From the NCBI RefSeq assembly GCF_030412965.1, contig NZ_JAUHJQ010000006.1:202290-266289 (forward strand): DNA of 64,000 nucleotides, read 5' to 3'. Each line of letters begins with the position of its first letter. Within the stretch, counting starts at the first letter, position 1. This stretch comes from Nocardioides oceani (GTDB lineage Bacteria > Actinomycetota > Actinomycetes > Propionibacteriales > Nocardioidaceae). Under the pieces are notes generated by a model. It made no database searches and was not told where the DNA came from. It saw only the letters and a program-made list of their open reading frames with translations. The position numbers were made by a program, and so were the translations under genes. Shown one piece after another: positions 45,015-54,009 of the stretch.

Positions 45015-45359
45015 ATGAGTGATGCGGACTGCCTGTTCTGCAAGATCGTCGCCCAGGAGGTGCCGGCGGAGGTCGTGCACGTCACCGAGCGCACGGTCGC
45101 GTTCCGGGACATCAACCCCCAGGCGCCGACCCATGTGCTCGTCGTGCCGCGCGACCACTACGAGAACGCCGCCGCGCTCGCCGCCGGCGACCCGGTCGCC
45201 TCCGCCGAGCTGGTCACCGCCGCCGCGGCCGTCGCGACCGCCGAGGGCCACGCCGACTACCGGCTGGTCTTCAACACCGGCGCCGGCGTCGGCCAGACGG
45301 TCTTCCACACCCACCTGCACATGCTCGCCGGGCGCCCGATGACCTGGCCCCCGGGCTGA
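45015..45359 (+). CDS. HIT family nucleotide-binding hydrolase (HINT-like)
   Basis: Histidine-triad protein that hydrolyses nucleoside phosphoramidates or related nucleotides. The N-terminal CLFCKIVAQEVPAEVV matches the HINT start with two zinc-type Cys. AFRDINPQAPTHVLVVPRDH follows, and the triad is VFHTHLHML. 114 aa, the usual HINT length. In many actinobacteria this gene sits between rsmE and phoH, as here, with extra genes inserted in between. The promoter appears leaderless. Confidence 0.95.
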   Translation: MSDADCLFCKIVAQEVPAEVVHVTERTVAFRDINPQAPTHVLVVPRDHYENAAALAAGDPVASAELVTAAAAVATAEGHADYRLVFNTGAGVGQTVFHTHLHMLAGRPMTWPPG

Positions 45360-45453
45360 TCGTCCTCCCGACGCACCGAAGTCCCTCCGGCCGCCGACGT
45401 CCCCGCGGGGCGACGGTCACGCTGGGCACTCCGGTACGTCGGCCGGTCGCGCC

Positions 45454-46278
45454 CTACCGGTAGCCCACGAGCGTCGGCGTGGCGGTCAGGACGCGGAGAC
45501 CGACCGGTGCTCCGGGGATGGTGACGGTGCCGTCGACGGGCTGCCACGGCCCGCCGTCGACGCTGAACTCCGCGGAGTACGTCGTGTCCACGCTCGGCGC
45601 CACCCGCCCGGCCTTCCGGTAGTCGTGGGTCACCTCGAGGTCCGGGTACGCCGCGCCCGGCCCGCTCGTGGTGGCCGTCGTCCCGTCGCCGAAGCTCCAC
45701 GTGTAGCTCGTCGGGTGGATCCGCAGGTCGACCTGCCGACCGAGCAGGGTCACGCTGCGGGTCAGGTCGCCCTGCTCGGTGTAGAAGTTCGTCGCGAAGT
45801 TGACCAGCGTGCGCCCGTTCGGCGGCTGGACCTGCAGCTGCGCCGGCGGGAGCCCGACGCGCCGTAGAGCATTCAGCACCATGGCGTTGGTGATCTGTGG
45901 CTGCGTCGGCTCCGCTTCGTCAGGGCAAGCCTGGTAGTTCGCTAGTTCCTGGCCATCGACGGATACGAACCACCACTCGGTCAACACCTCGCCGCCTGGG
46001 CAGAGAGCAACCTCTTGGCAGGTCGCAGCGCCGCCAACGGCGCAGACGGGAGCGCTATGCCAGGCCCCCGGAGTGGACGACGTTTGGGTTGTGTCCTGGG
46101 GCGGCGCTGCGCACCCAGCTGAATTGGAGTTGCTATTGACCGAGAAGAAGTTTCCTGTCGCACCTGCAGAGGTTGAGCCATTCGTGACCGGAGTGCATCC
46201 GTCCGCCTGAGCCGGGGCAGGAGCCAGGGAGAGCAGTGTCCAGGCGACCAGGACGAGGGTGGCGATGGCCCGGTTCAT
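45454..46278 (-). CDS. Secreted protein with PKD-like domain
   Basis: Signal peptide MNRAIATLVLVAWTLLSLAP with cleavage likely after AQA. The N-terminal 110 mature residues are rich in Ser, Asn, Thr and Cys (NFFSVNSNSNSAGC), with several Cys pairs. The C-terminal half holds a PKD-like domain, YTWSFGDGTTATTSGPGA, of the type used for binding at the cell surface. 274 aa. Its ATG overlaps the stop of the DUF6318 lipoprotein gene (ATGA), so both products are made together. The first half of the gene is visibly lower in GC than the surroundings, while the PKD half is ordinary. Function unknown. Confidence 0.82.
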   Translation of the reverse strand: MNRAIATLVLVAWTLLSLAPAPAQADGCTPVTNGSTSAGATGNFFSVNSNSNSAGCAAPPQDTTQTSSTPGAWHSAPVCAVGGAATCQEVALCPGGEVLTEWWFVSVDGQELANYQACPDEAEPTQPQITNAMVLNALRRVGLPPAQLQVQPPNGRTLVNFATNFYTEQGDLTRSVTLLGRQVDLRIHPTSYTWSFGDGTTATTSGPGAAYPDLEVTHDYRKAGRVAPSVDTTYSAEFSVDGGPWQPVDGTVTIPGAPVGLRVLTATPTLVGYR

Positions 46279-46847
46279 TGGGCGTTCCAGTACGAGATGA
46301 TCGGGACGCCGTTCTCGTTGATTACAACGAAAGTCGCCCGAATGGTGGATGACGGAAATTCTCCGTCCTTCGAGTCGCCCGGAAGATCGATTCGTTGCGC
46401 CTGGTTCTTCACGCGCGCAAGTACTTGAAACGCGGGGCCTTCGCGTAGGCGCACCCTCTTCGTCTCGAGAATGTTTACCGTCGTCTCGCCGCCCTCGATC
46501 TGACCACCGTCGTCGTAGACAGCGGATATAGCTTTTCGACCGCTCGTGCAGGGGGCGCATTCCGCAGCTGAGACCTTCTTGAGAGGCCGTACGTCGCCAG
46601 TCGCCTGTGCGTAATCAGCGAGCTGCCAGAAGTAGGTGACGAGTGCGTCGGCGCCGGTAGCGGAGAACTGCCGCGCAAGGGCCGGGCGCGTTGGCTCCCC
46701 GTCCGAAGGAGCCGACGGTGACGCGACCGCCGACGTCGCCGAAGCGGACGGCGAGGGGGCGAACGTCGGCTCGGGATCGTCGCCGGAGCAGGCGGAGAGG
46801 CCAAGGGTGGTGGCGAGCGCGAGGGCGCCGAGGGTGCGCAGCGGCAT
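46275..46847 (-). CDS. DUF6318 family lipoprotein
   Basis: Lipoprotein signal MPLRTLGALALATTLGLSAC with lipobox, then a Ser/Pro/Ala/Thr linker to about residue 55. The conserved part (ADALVTYFWQLADYAQATGD, then VSAAECAPCTSGRKAI with a Cys pair) fits DUF6318, a domain of actinobacterial lipoproteins with no known role. 190 aa. GGAAGG lies upstream of the ATG. It is translationally coupled to the PKD-domain protein downstream, suggesting a joint surface function. The region 46270-46560 has clearly lower GC than the chromosome around it. Confidence 0.78.
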   Translation of the reverse strand: MPLRTLGALALATTLGLSACSGDDPEPTFAPSPSASATSAVASPSAPSDGEPTRPALARQFSATGADALVTYFWQLADYAQATGDVRPLKKVSAAECAPCTSGRKAISAVYDDGGQIEGGETTVNILETKRVRLREGPAFQVLARVKNQAQRIDLPGDSKDGEFPSSTIRATFVVINENGVPIISYWNAQ

Positions 46848-47010
46848 GGTGCGGTCCTTCCCGAGACAGCAGCGCCCAGACCGAGGCGCCCGCTTCGGAC
46901 GATAACCACGTCGCGCCGCGATGGCGACCGTCCGGGGACGGGTTGTGGACGACCCCACGACGCAGGGACCACGTCGGCCACACCAGCGCCAGCGGACCCG
47001 CGACCGGCGC

Positions 47011-47283
47011 TCAGAACAGCTGCAGCGCCCGCACCAGGGCGAAGACGACCGGCAGGCCGAAGACGACGAGCATGATCCAGGCGGTGACCCGGTGCCGCCG
47101 TTGGGTCGGGTCGAGCCGGCTGGCGAAGTCGAGGAGGGCCCCGTCGGGGACGTGCGCGGTGAGCCCCATCCGGCGGGCGTCGGGCGGGAGGTGGGTGCCG
47201 GCCTCCCAGGCCGGCGCGGTGTCGTCGTCGTGGTCGTCGGGATCCTCGACGGGATCACACGGGTCCACGGGAACACTCGGCAC
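47011..47283 (-). CDS. Small single-pass membrane protein (90 aa)
   Basis: The N-terminal 45 residues are acidic and hydrophilic (DPCDPVEDPDDHDDD), then LDFASRLDPTQRRHRV and one C-terminal membrane helix (TAWIMLVVFGLPVVFALVRA). No family recognised. The GTG at 47283 is supported by TAGCGT seven bases upstream, the same arrangement as other leaderless genes here. The larger open frame in this register runs antisense to phoH and is not real. Divergent from phoH, with a shared intergenic region of 108 bases. Confidence 0.68.
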   Translation of the reverse strand: MPSVPVDPCDPVEDPDDHDDDTAPAWEAGTHLPPDARRMGLTAHVPDGALLDFASRLDPTQRRHRVTAWIMLVVFGLPVVFALVRALQLF

Positions 47284-47290
47284 GCGACCG

Positions 47291-47296
47291 ACGCTA
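47291..47296 (-). promoter_or_regulatory. -10 element TAGCGT of the 90-aa membrane protein gene
   Basis: Minus-strand TAGCGT ends 7 bases before the GTG at 47283. On the other strand, TAGCAT at 47340-47345 could be the -10 of phoH, which would then have a leader of about 40 nt. Confidence 0.48.
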
Positions 47297-47391
47297 CGCC
47301 GTGCAGCGCAACTCGCTGGGGCGCGCGCGAGCGCTCCCGTAGCATGGACAGGCACCCACCGTCGACGAAAGGCCGCCCGGACCGGGCATCC

Positions 47392-48408
47392 ATGACTGAC
47401 AGCCAGACCCACTCCACGCGGCACACCGTCGTGGTCCCGAACAGCATCAACATGGTCAGCCTCCTCGGGCCCGGTGACGAGCACCTCGCCCTGCTCGAGC
47501 AGGCCTTCGACGCGGACGTCCACGTCCGCGGCAACCGGATCACGCTGTACGGCGAGCCGGGAGAGGTCGCCCTCGCCGAGCGGCTGCTCGACGAGCTGGT
47601 GACGATCATCCGCACCGGCCAGGGCGTGACGGGGGAGACCGTCGAGCGCGTGCTGGCGATGCTGCGAGCCGAGACCACCGAGCGCCCCGCCGACGTGCTG
47701 AGCCTCAACATCCTCAGCAACCGTGGCCGCTCGATCCGCCCGAAGACGCTGAACCAGAAGCGCTACGTCGACTCCATCGACAAGCACACGGTCACCTTCG
47801 GCATCGGGCCGGCCGGCACGGGCAAGACGTACCTCGCGATGGCCAAGGCCGTGCAGGCCCTCCAGAGCAAGAACGTCAACCGGATCATCCTCACCCGCCC
47901 GGCCGTCGAGGCCGGCGAGCACCTCGGCTTCCTGCCGGGCACGCTCAGCGAGAAGATCGACCCGTACCTGCGCCCGCTCTACGACGCGCTGCACGACATG
48001 ATCGACCCGGAGTCGATCCCGAAGCTGATGGCAGCGGGGACGATCGAGGTGGCGCCGCTGGCGTACATGCGCGGTCGCACGCTCAACGACTCCTTCATCA
48101 TCCTCGACGAGGCGCAGAACACCACGCCCGAGCAGATGAAGATGTTCCTCACCCGCCTCGGCTTCGGCTCGAAGATCGTCGTCACCGGCGACATCACCCA
48201 GACCGACCTGCCCGGCGGCGTGAAGTCGGGCCTGCGGATCGTCGAGGGCATCCTCGACGGCGTCGAGGACATCTCGTTCAACCGGCTGACCAGCCACGAC
48301 GTCGTGCGGCACCGCCTGGTCGGCAAGATCGTGGCGGCGTACGACGAGTTCGACGCCGAGCGTGAGCGGGTCAGCGAGCAGCGGGCAGCCAAGGACGCCA
48401 CGCGGTGA
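47392..48408 (+). CDS. phoH: PhoH family ATPase (PhoL/YbeZ type)
   Basis: P-loop ATPase related to the N-terminal half of superfamily 1 helicases, working with YbeY in rRNA and small-RNA metabolism. The N-terminal KH-like region reads [18 protein letters not shown]. Walker A is [11 protein letters not shown] and Walker [10 protein letters not shown], followed by [14 protein letters not shown]. 338 aa, family length. ATG 47392 is chosen; ATG 47344 is in frame but overlaps the likely -10 box. ybeY starts four bases before its end, the usual coupling. Confidence 0.95.
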   Translation: MTDSQTHSTRHTVVVPNSINMVSLLGPGDEHLALLEQAFDADVHVRGNRITLYGEPGEVALAERLLDELVTIIRTGQGVTGETVERVLAMLRAETTERPADVLSLNILSNRGRSIRPKTLNQKRYVDSIDKHTVTFGIGPAGTGKTYLAMAKAVQALQSKNVNRIILTRPAVEAGEHLGFLPGTLSEKIDPYLRPLYDALHDMIDPESIPKLMAAGTIEVAPLAYMRGRTLNDSFIILDEAQNTTPEQMKMFLTRLGFGSKIVVTGDITQTDLPGGVKSGLRIVEGILDGVEDISFNRLTSHDVVRHRLVGKIVAAYDEFDAERERVSEQRAAKDATR

Positions 48409-48854
48409 GCATCGAGGTCCTCGACGAGTCCGGCCACGCGCTGGACGTGCGGTGGCTGGCCGACCTCAGCCGGTTCGTGATGGACCGGATGCGGGTGCAC
48501 CCGATGGCCGAGCTGTGCATCAAGGCCGTCGACGAGGCGACCATCGCCGAGCTCAACGAGCAGTGGATGGACAAGGAGGGCCCGACCGACGTCCTGGCCT
48601 TCCCGATGGACGAGCTGCGCCCCGGCCTGGTCGACGAGGAGCCCGAGGAGGGCGTCCTCGGTGACCTGGTGCTGTGCCCGGAGATCGCCGAGAAGCAGGG
48701 CGGAACCGCCGGCCACGGCAAGGACGCGGAGATCGAGCTGCTGACGGTGCACGGGATCCTGCACCTGCTCGGCTACGACCACGCCGAGCCCGAGGAGCAC
48801 AAGGAGATGTTCGGCCTCCAGGACGAGCTGCTGAAGGAGTGGCGCGCCCGGTGA
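48405..48854 (+). CDS. ybeY: Endoribonuclease YbeY
   Basis: Single-strand-specific endoribonuclease in 16S rRNA maturation and ribosome quality control. The zinc site HGILHLLGYDH is intact, and the conserved NEQWMDKEGPTDVLAFPMDE precedes it. 149 aa, normal. GTG start overlapping the phoH stop (GTGA), and the next gene overlaps this one in the same way, so phoH-ybeY-CNNM-cdd-like forms one translationally coupled unit. Confidence 0.96.
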   Translation: MSIEVLDESGHALDVRWLADLSRFVMDRMRVHPMAELCIKAVDEATIAELNEQWMDKEGPTDVLAFPMDELRPGLVDEEPEEGVLGDLVLCPEIAEKQGGTAGHGKDAEIELLTVHGILHLLGYDHAEPEEHKEMFGLQDELLKEWRAR

Positions 48855-50158
48855 CCGCCGGAGACGTGTGGCTGCTGGTCACAGCGGCCGCACTCGTCGC
48901 GCTCGCGGGCCTCTTCAGCGCCGTCGACGCGGGCATCAGCGCGTTCTCGCGCGCCCGCGCCGAGGAGCTGGTGGGGGAGGAGCGTGCGGGCGCCAAGCGG
49001 CTCGTGGCGCTGCTCGACGACCCGGTCCGCTTCCTCAACACCGCGCTCTTCCTGCGCCTGCTGTGCGAGGTCGCGGCGATCGTGCTGGTCACCCTGCACA
49101 TCGACGAGGCCGTCGACGGCGCCTGGTGGGCCAGCGTGCTGCTGACCATCGCGATCATGCTGGTGGTCAGCTTCGTGGTCATCGGCGTCGCCCCGCGCAC
49201 CCTCGGCCGGCAGCACTCCGAGACCGTCGCGCTCTTCTCGGCCGGCCCGTTGATGGCGCTGAGCCGGGTGCTCGGGCCGCTGCCGCGGCTGCTCATCGTC
49301 GTCGGCAACGCGCTGACGCCGGGCAAGGGCTTCCGTGAGGGCCCGTTCTCCACCGAGACCGAGCTGCGCGAGCTGGTCGACCTCGCCGAGGCGTCCGCGG
49401 TCATCGAGTCCGGCGAGCGTCGGATGATCCACTCGGTCTTCGAGCTCGGCGACACCTCGGCCCGGGAGGTGATGGTCCCGCGCAACGACGTGGTCTACGT
49501 CGAGCGGCACAAGAACCTGCGCCAGACGATGTCGCTGTTCCTGCGCTCGGGCTTCTCCCGCGTGCCGGTCATCGAGGACAACCTCGACTCGATCGTCGGC
49601 TTCGCCTACCTCAAGGACGTGGTGCGCCGCGACTTCGAGGCGCCCGAGGTCGAGCTGACCCAGCGCATCGACGAGGTGATGCGCCCGGCGACGTACGTCC
49701 CGGAGTCCAAGCCCGTCGACGCGCTCCTCTCCGAGATGCAGGCCAACCGCCAGCACATCGCGGTGGTGGTCGACGAGTACGGCGGCACCGCCGGCATCAT
49801 CACCATCGAGGACCTCCTCGAGGAGATCGTCGGCGAGATCACCGACGAGTACGACGAGGAGCAGGTCGAGACCGAGGAGCTGCCCGACGGCGAGGGCTGG
49901 CGGGTCTCCTCGCGCTACCCGGTCGACGACCTCGACGAGCTGTTCGGCTTCGACGTCGAGGAGGAGGACGTCGACAGCGTCGGCGGCCTCATGGCCAAGC
50001 ACCTCGGCCGCGTGCCGATCCCCGGCTCGGTGGTCGTGGCCCACGGCCTGCGCTTCGAGGCCGAGGGGCCCGCGGGCCGTCGCAACAAGGTCGCGACCGT
50101 CCGGATCATGCCGGTCGGCGCCGACGACCCCGACGAGAGCACCCAGGAGGACGAGTGA
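48851..50158 (+). CDS. CNNM/CorC family membrane protein (DUF21-CBS-transporter-associated domain)
   Basis: Annotated elsewhere as haemolysin-like; relatives handle Mg/Co efflux. The N-terminal DUF21 region has three or four membrane segments (residues 5-25, 65-85, 90-115). A CBS pair follows around 185-320 ([60 protein letters not shown]), then the C-terminal CorC_HlyC domain ([20 protein letters not shown]). 435 aa. GTG start. The position between ybeY and a deaminase-like gene upstream of era is the conserved actinobacterial order. Confidence 0.94.
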   Translation: MTAGDVWLLVTAAALVALAGLFSAVDAGISAFSRARAEELVGEERAGAKRLVALLDDPVRFLNTALFLRLLCEVAAIVLVTLHIDEAVDGAWWASVLLTIAIMLVVSFVVIGVAPRTLGRQHSETVALFSAGPLMALSRVLGPLPRLLIVVGNALTPGKGFREGPFSTETELRELVDLAEASAVIESGERRMIHSVFELGDTSAREVMVPRNDVVYVERHKNLRQTMSLFLRSGFSRVPVIEDNLDSIVGFAYLKDVVRRDFEAPEVELTQRIDEVMRPATYVPESKPVDALLSEMQANRQHIAVVVDEYGGTAGIITIEDLLEEIVGEITDEYDEEQVETEELPDGEGWRVSSRYPVDDLDELFGFDVEEEDVDSVGGLMAKHLGRVPIPGSVVVAHGLRFEAEGPAGRRNKVATVRIMPVGADDPDESTQEDE

Positions 50159-50520
50159 GCACCGGGCCCACGAGCGAGGTCGGCGAGGTCAGTGCGGAGG
50201 ACCGCAAGCTGGTGACCCTGGCCCGCGCGACGCGTGCCCGCACCCGCGCGGCGGAGGGGGCCGCGGTCCGCGACGCCGACGGCCGGACGTACGCCGCCGC
50301 GACGGTCGACCTGCCGTCGCTGCAGGTCTCAGCGCTCGGCGTGTGCGTCGCGATGGCCGTCGCCTCGGGCGCGACCGGCCTCGAGGCGGCGGTCGTGCTG
50401 ACCGAGTCCGAGGCGCTCGCGGACGCTGACCTGGCGGCCGTGCGGGACCTCGGCGGTGCCGGCGTCGTCGTCCACCGGGGCGACCCGCGCGGCACGTTGG
50501 TGACGACCACCACCACCTGA
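50155..50520 (+). CDS. Cytidine deaminase-like protein lacking zinc ligands
   Basis: A 121-aa protein with the start of the cytidine deaminase fold: AVRDADGRTYAAATVDLPSL and LGVCVAMAVASGATGLEAAV, which correspond to the strand-helix unit before the active site. The zinc-binding and catalytic HAE and PCxxC motifs are absent: no His or Cys stands at those places, and the only Cys is in GVCVAMA. Position supports the family call, since cdd lies directly upstream of era in Bacillus and a related gene is found there in actinobacteria. It is probably not a working deaminase. GTG start overlaps the preceding stop (GTGA). Confidence 0.72.
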   Translation: MSTGPTSEVGEVSAEDRKLVTLARATRARTRAAEGAAVRDADGRTYAAATVDLPSLQVSALGVCVAMAVASGATGLEAAVVLTESEALADADLAAVRDLGGAGVVVHRGDPRGTLVTTTTT

Positions 50521-50563
50521 CCCGGGCCGAGAGACCCTCGCGCGCTGGATGCTCCGGCGGGAG

Positions 50564-50569
50564 TAACTT
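50564..50569 (+). promoter_or_regulatory. -10 element TAACTT of tmsA
   Basis: TAACTT ends 7 bases before the GTG at 50577, as expected for a leaderless message. This would give tmsA-tmsB their own promoter, apart from the phoH unit. Confidence 0.48.
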
Positions 50570-50576
50570 GTTGCCC

Positions 50577-51932
50577 GTGGCAACCGTCAGCGCCTGGCAG
50601 CACCACACCGAGGCGGTCGACCGGCTGCGAGCGTCGTACGCCGCGATCCCGGCGGGTGCGCCGGTCCGGCTGGCCAAGCAGACCTCCAACCTGTTCCGGC
50701 CGCGGACGGCCGCGGTCGGCCCCGGCCTGGACGTCAGCGGGCTGACCGGCGTGATCGAGGTCGACCCCGCCTCCTGCACCGCCGAGGTCCAGGGCATGTG
50801 CACCTACGAGGACCTCGTGGACGCGACGCTGCCACACGGGCTGATCCCGTACGTCGTGCCGCAGCTGCGCACGATCACCCTCGGCGGCGCGGTGACCGGC
50901 CTGGGCATCGAGTCGACCAGCTTCCGCAACGGGCTGCCGCACGAGTCGGTGCTCGAGATGGACGTCTTCACCGGCGCCGGCGAGGTGGTGACCACCCGCC
51001 CCGGGGAGGAGCTCTTCGACGCCTTCCCGAACTCCTACGGCTCGCTCGGCTACGCCACCCGGCTGCGGATCAGCCTCGAGCGGGTCCCGTCGTACGTCGC
51101 GCTGCGCCACGTCCGGGTCGAGCCGGCGCTCCTCGCCCCGACCATCGAGTCGATCGTCGCGACCGGCGAGCACGACGGCGTGCGGGTCGACGGGCTCGAC
51201 GGCACGGCGTTCAGGCCCGACGAGGTGTACCTGACGCTGGCGACCTGGCAGGAGGAGCCGGGACCGACGAGCGACTACACCGGCCAGGCGATCTACTACC
51301 GCAGCATCCGCGAGCGGTCGACCGACCTGCTGACCACCTACGACTACCTGTGGCGCTGGGACACCGACTGGTTCTGGTGCTCCGGCGCGTTCGGCGCGCA
51401 GCACCCGCTCGCACGGCGCGTGTGGCCGCGGCGCTGGCGCCGCTCGGACGTCTACCACCGGCTGGTGGCGCTGGAGCGTCGCTACGGAGTGGTCGACCGG
51501 CTCGACCGCCGCGCCGGACGGCCCCAGCGCGAGCGGGTGATCCAGGACGTCGAGGTGCCCGTCGAGCGGCTGGGGGAGTTCCTCACCTGGTTCGACGAGG
51601 CCGTCGGCATGCGGCCGGTGTGGCTGTGCCCGCTGGTCGCGAGGGGCGACTGGCCGACGTACCCCCTCGAGCAGGGCGCGACCTACGTCAACGTGGGCTT
51701 CTGGGGCACCGTCCACGTCGGCCCCGAAGCACCCGAGGGCCCGATGAACCGGGCCATCGAGGAGAAGGTCCACGAGCTGGGCGGCCACAAGTCGCTCTAC
51801 TCCGAGGCCTTCTACGACCGCGAGACCTTCGACCGGCTCTACGCCGGCGAGCACCTCGCGGCGGTGAAGCAGGCATTCGATCCCGACGACAGGCTGACGA
51901 GCCTCTACGACAAGGTGGTGAGGAGACGGTGA
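50577..51932 (+). CDS. tmsA: FAD-binding oxidoreductase, 10-methyl fatty acid synthesis (TmsA/BfaA type)
   Basis: FAD_binding_4 family, distantly like the sterol reductase DHCR24. In actinobacteria, when paired with a CFA-like methyltransferase, it reduces the 10-methylene intermediate to a 10-methyl acyl chain (tuberculostearate type). The FAD domain is visible as AEVQGMCTYEDLVDATLPHG, then QLRTITLGGAVTGLGIESTS and NSYGSLGYATRLRISLERVP. 451 aa. TTG codons at 50568 and 50571 are in frame, but the GTG fits the -10 box. tmsB overlaps its end by four bases, so the two act together on membrane phospholipid acyl chains. Confidence 0.82.
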   Translation: MATVSAWQHHTEAVDRLRASYAAIPAGAPVRLAKQTSNLFRPRTAAVGPGLDVSGLTGVIEVDPASCTAEVQGMCTYEDLVDATLPHGLIPYVVPQLRTITLGGAVTGLGIESTSFRNGLPHESVLEMDVFTGAGEVVTTRPGEELFDAFPNSYGSLGYATRLRISLERVPSYVALRHVRVEPALLAPTIESIVATGEHDGVRVDGLDGTAFRPDEVYLTLATWQEEPGPTSDYTGQAIYYRSIRERSTDLLTTYDYLWRWDTDWFWCSGAFGAQHPLARRVWPRRWRRSDVYHRLVALERRYGVVDRLDRRAGRPQRERVIQDVEVPVERLGEFLTWFDEAVGMRPVWLCPLVARGDWPTYPLEQGATYVNVGFWGTVHVGPEAPEGPMNRAIEEKVHELGGHKSLYSEAFYDRETFDRLYAGEHLAAVKQAFDPDDRLTSLYDKVVRRR

Positions 51933-53197
51933 CCTCGATCTCGATCGGCGACGCGGTGGCGTCGCTGCTCCGTGACGGGATGCCGGTGCGGTTCGAGGCG
52001 TACGACGGGTCGGCCGCCGGGCCGGCCGACGCCGACATCCGCCTGGAGCTGACCGACCCGCGGGGGCTGGCCTACATCATGACCGCGCCCGGCGACCTCG
52101 GCATGGCGCGTGCCTACGTCTCGGGCGACCTGCGGGTGCACGGCGTGCACCCCGGGGACCCCTACGACGCGATGACCCTGCTGATGAACCACCTGCGCTT
52201 CCGCAAGCCGAGCCCGGCCGAGGCCGTGCGGCTGGTGCGCGGGCTCGGCATCAACCACCTCAAGCCGCCGCCGCCCCCGCCGCAGGAGCACCTGCCGCGC
52301 TGGCGCCGGGTCGTCGAGGGCGTGCGCCACTCGCTCACCCGCGACGCCGAGGTGATCAGCCACCACTACGACGTGTCCAACGCCTTCTACCGCCACGTGC
52401 TCGGGCCGTCGATGGCCTACACCTGCGCGGTCTTCCCCAAGGAGACCGCGTCGCTGGAGGAGGCCCAGGCCGAGAAGTTCGACCTGGTCGCCCGCAAGCT
52501 CGACCTGCAGCCCGGCCAGCGCCTGCTCGACGTCGGCTGCGGCTGGGGCGGGATGGTCATCCATGCCGCCAAGGAGTACGGCGTCAAGGCGCTCGGCGTC
52601 ACGCTCTCGCGCGAGCAGGCGGCCTGGGCGAAGGAGGCCATCGACGAGGCCGGTGTCGGCGACCTGGTCGAGGTGCGCCACTCCGACTACCGCGACGTCC
52701 TCGAGACCGGCTTCGACGCGATCAGCTCGATCGGGCTCACCGAGCACATCGGGGTGCGCAACTACCCGGCGTACTTCGGCTTCCTGCGCGACCACCTCAA
52801 GCCCGAGGGCCGGCTGCTCAACCACTGCATCACCCGGCCGCACAACCGGCCGGCGAGCACCGGTGCGTTCATCGACCGCTACGTCTTCCCCGACGGCGAG
52901 CTGACCGGCTCCGGCACGATCATCACCACCGCGCAGGACGCCGGCCTCGAGGTCATGCACGAGGAGAACCTGCGGATCCACTACGCGATGACGCTGCGAG
53001 AGTGGTGCCGCAACCTGGTCGAGAACTGGGACGCCTGCGTCGCGGAGGTCGGCGAGGGCACCGCGCGGGTGTGGGGCCTCTACATGGCCGGCTCCCGGCT
53101 CGCCTTCGAGCGCAACGAGATCCAGCTGCACCAGGTGCTGGCCGTCAACACCACCGAGGACGGCTCCGACGGATTCCCGCTGCGCCCGTCGTGGTGA
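51929..53197 (+). CDS. tmsB: Cyclopropane-fatty-acid synthase-like SAM methyltransferase (TmsB/BfaB type)
   Basis: Adds a methyl group from SAM to an unsaturated phospholipid acyl chain, giving the 10-methylene product for TmsA. The SAM site is LLDVGCGWGGMVIHAAKEYG, preceded by VISHHYDVSNAFYRHVLGPS and YTCAVFPKE, and followed by SSIGLTEHIGVRNY, all typical of CFA synthases. The C-terminal NLVENWDACVAEVGEGTARV region is also conserved. 422 aa. GTG start with AGGAGA, overlapping tmsA. Without tmsA this would be called a plain cyclopropane synthase; the pairing favours the 10-methyl pathway. Confidence 0.87.
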   Translation: MTSISIGDAVASLLRDGMPVRFEAYDGSAAGPADADIRLELTDPRGLAYIMTAPGDLGMARAYVSGDLRVHGVHPGDPYDAMTLLMNHLRFRKPSPAEAVRLVRGLGINHLKPPPPPPQEHLPRWRRVVEGVRHSLTRDAEVISHHYDVSNAFYRHVLGPSMAYTCAVFPKETASLEEAQAEKFDLVARKLDLQPGQRLLDVGCGWGGMVIHAAKEYGVKALGVTLSREQAAWAKEAIDEAGVGDLVEVRHSDYRDVLETGFDAISSIGLTEHIGVRNYPAYFGFLRDHLKPEGRLLNHCITRPHNRPASTGAFIDRYVFPDGELTGSGTIITTAQDAGLEVMHEENLRIHYAMTLREWCRNLVENWDACVAEVGEGTARVWGLYMAGSRLAFERNEIQLHQVLAVNTTEDGSDGFPLRPSW

Positions 53198-53210
53198 CTA
53201 GCCTGACCCG

Positions 53211-54008
53211 GTGAGCACCCGGGCCCAGCAGCACACCGCCGAGGTCCTCGGACGGACCCAGGTCTCCGACCACCTCGTGCGGCTCGTGCTCGGCGGACCG
53301 GGGCTCGCCGGGTTCGTCTCCACCGGTGTGCCCGACGAGTGGGTCGGCCTGGTCGTGCCCGGCCAGTTCCAGAGCCGCTACTACACCGTGCGGTCCTGGG
53401 ACGGCGCCGAGCTGGTGCTCGACGTCGTCGTGCACGACGTCGGGCTGGTGACCGAGTGGGCCCGCCGCGACGTCGTCGGCGAGACCGTGACGGTGACCGA
53501 GCCGAAGGGCTCCTTCGCGATGCCGGACGGAGCCGCGTGGCTGATGCTCGTCGGCGACCTGACCGCGCTGCCGGCGATGGCCCGGATCCGCGAGACCGTC
53601 GACGTCCCGACCCGCGTGTGGGCCGAGGTCCCGGCCGACGACGAGCTGGCCGGCTACCTGCCGGCGGGGGCGGACGTCACCTGGCTCGACCAGCCCGGGG
53701 ACGGCGAGAGCCGCCTGGCCGATGCCGTCGAGGCGATCGAGTGGCCCGAGGGCGAGGGCTACTTCTGGATGGCGGGGGAGTCCGCGCAGATGCGGGCGGT
53801 CCGCAAGCACCTCATGCACGCGCGGCGCCTGCCCAGCACGGCGTACGACGTCATGGGCTACTGGCGCGGGAACGCCCGCCGCCAGCCCCGCGCCGTCGAC
53901 CCCGGGCCGGTGTGGCGCGCGGGCAAGGCGGCAGGCAAGGGCGACGACCAGATCTGGGCCGACTACGACGCGGCGGCCTCGAACGCAGCAACCGACGGAC
54001 AGGCCTGA
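53211..54008 (+). CDS. Siderophore-interacting protein (ferric-siderophore reductase, ViuB/SIP family)
   Basis: Flavin-dependent NAD(P)H reductase that frees iron from ferric siderophores in the cytoplasm. The FAD site is SRYYTVRSWDG and ELVLDVVVHDVGLVTEWAR. The nucleotide side reads LVGDLTALPAMARIRE, YFWMAGESAQMRAVRKHL and YDVMGYWRGN, as in the SIP family. 265 aa. GTG start 13 bases after tmsB. No siderophore genes or iron box are seen nearby, so regulation by iron is not evident from this sequence. era starts right after it. Confidence 0.88.
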   Translation: MSTRAQQHTAEVLGRTQVSDHLVRLVLGGPGLAGFVSTGVPDEWVGLVVPGQFQSRYYTVRSWDGAELVLDVVVHDVGLVTEWARRDVVGETVTVTEPKGSFAMPDGAAWLMLVGDLTALPAMARIRETVDVPTRVWAEVPADDELAGYLPAGADVTWLDQPGDGESRLADAVEAIEWPEGEGYFWMAGESAQMRAVRKHLMHARRLPSTAYDVMGYWRGNARRQPRAVDPGPVWRAGKAAGKGDDQIWADYDAAASNAATDGQA

Positions 54009-54009
54009 G

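Noticed and set aside
48553..50044. Long minus-strand frames opposite ybeY and the CNNM gene
   Set aside because: Shadow frames; composition is His/Asp/Arg-rich without motifs.
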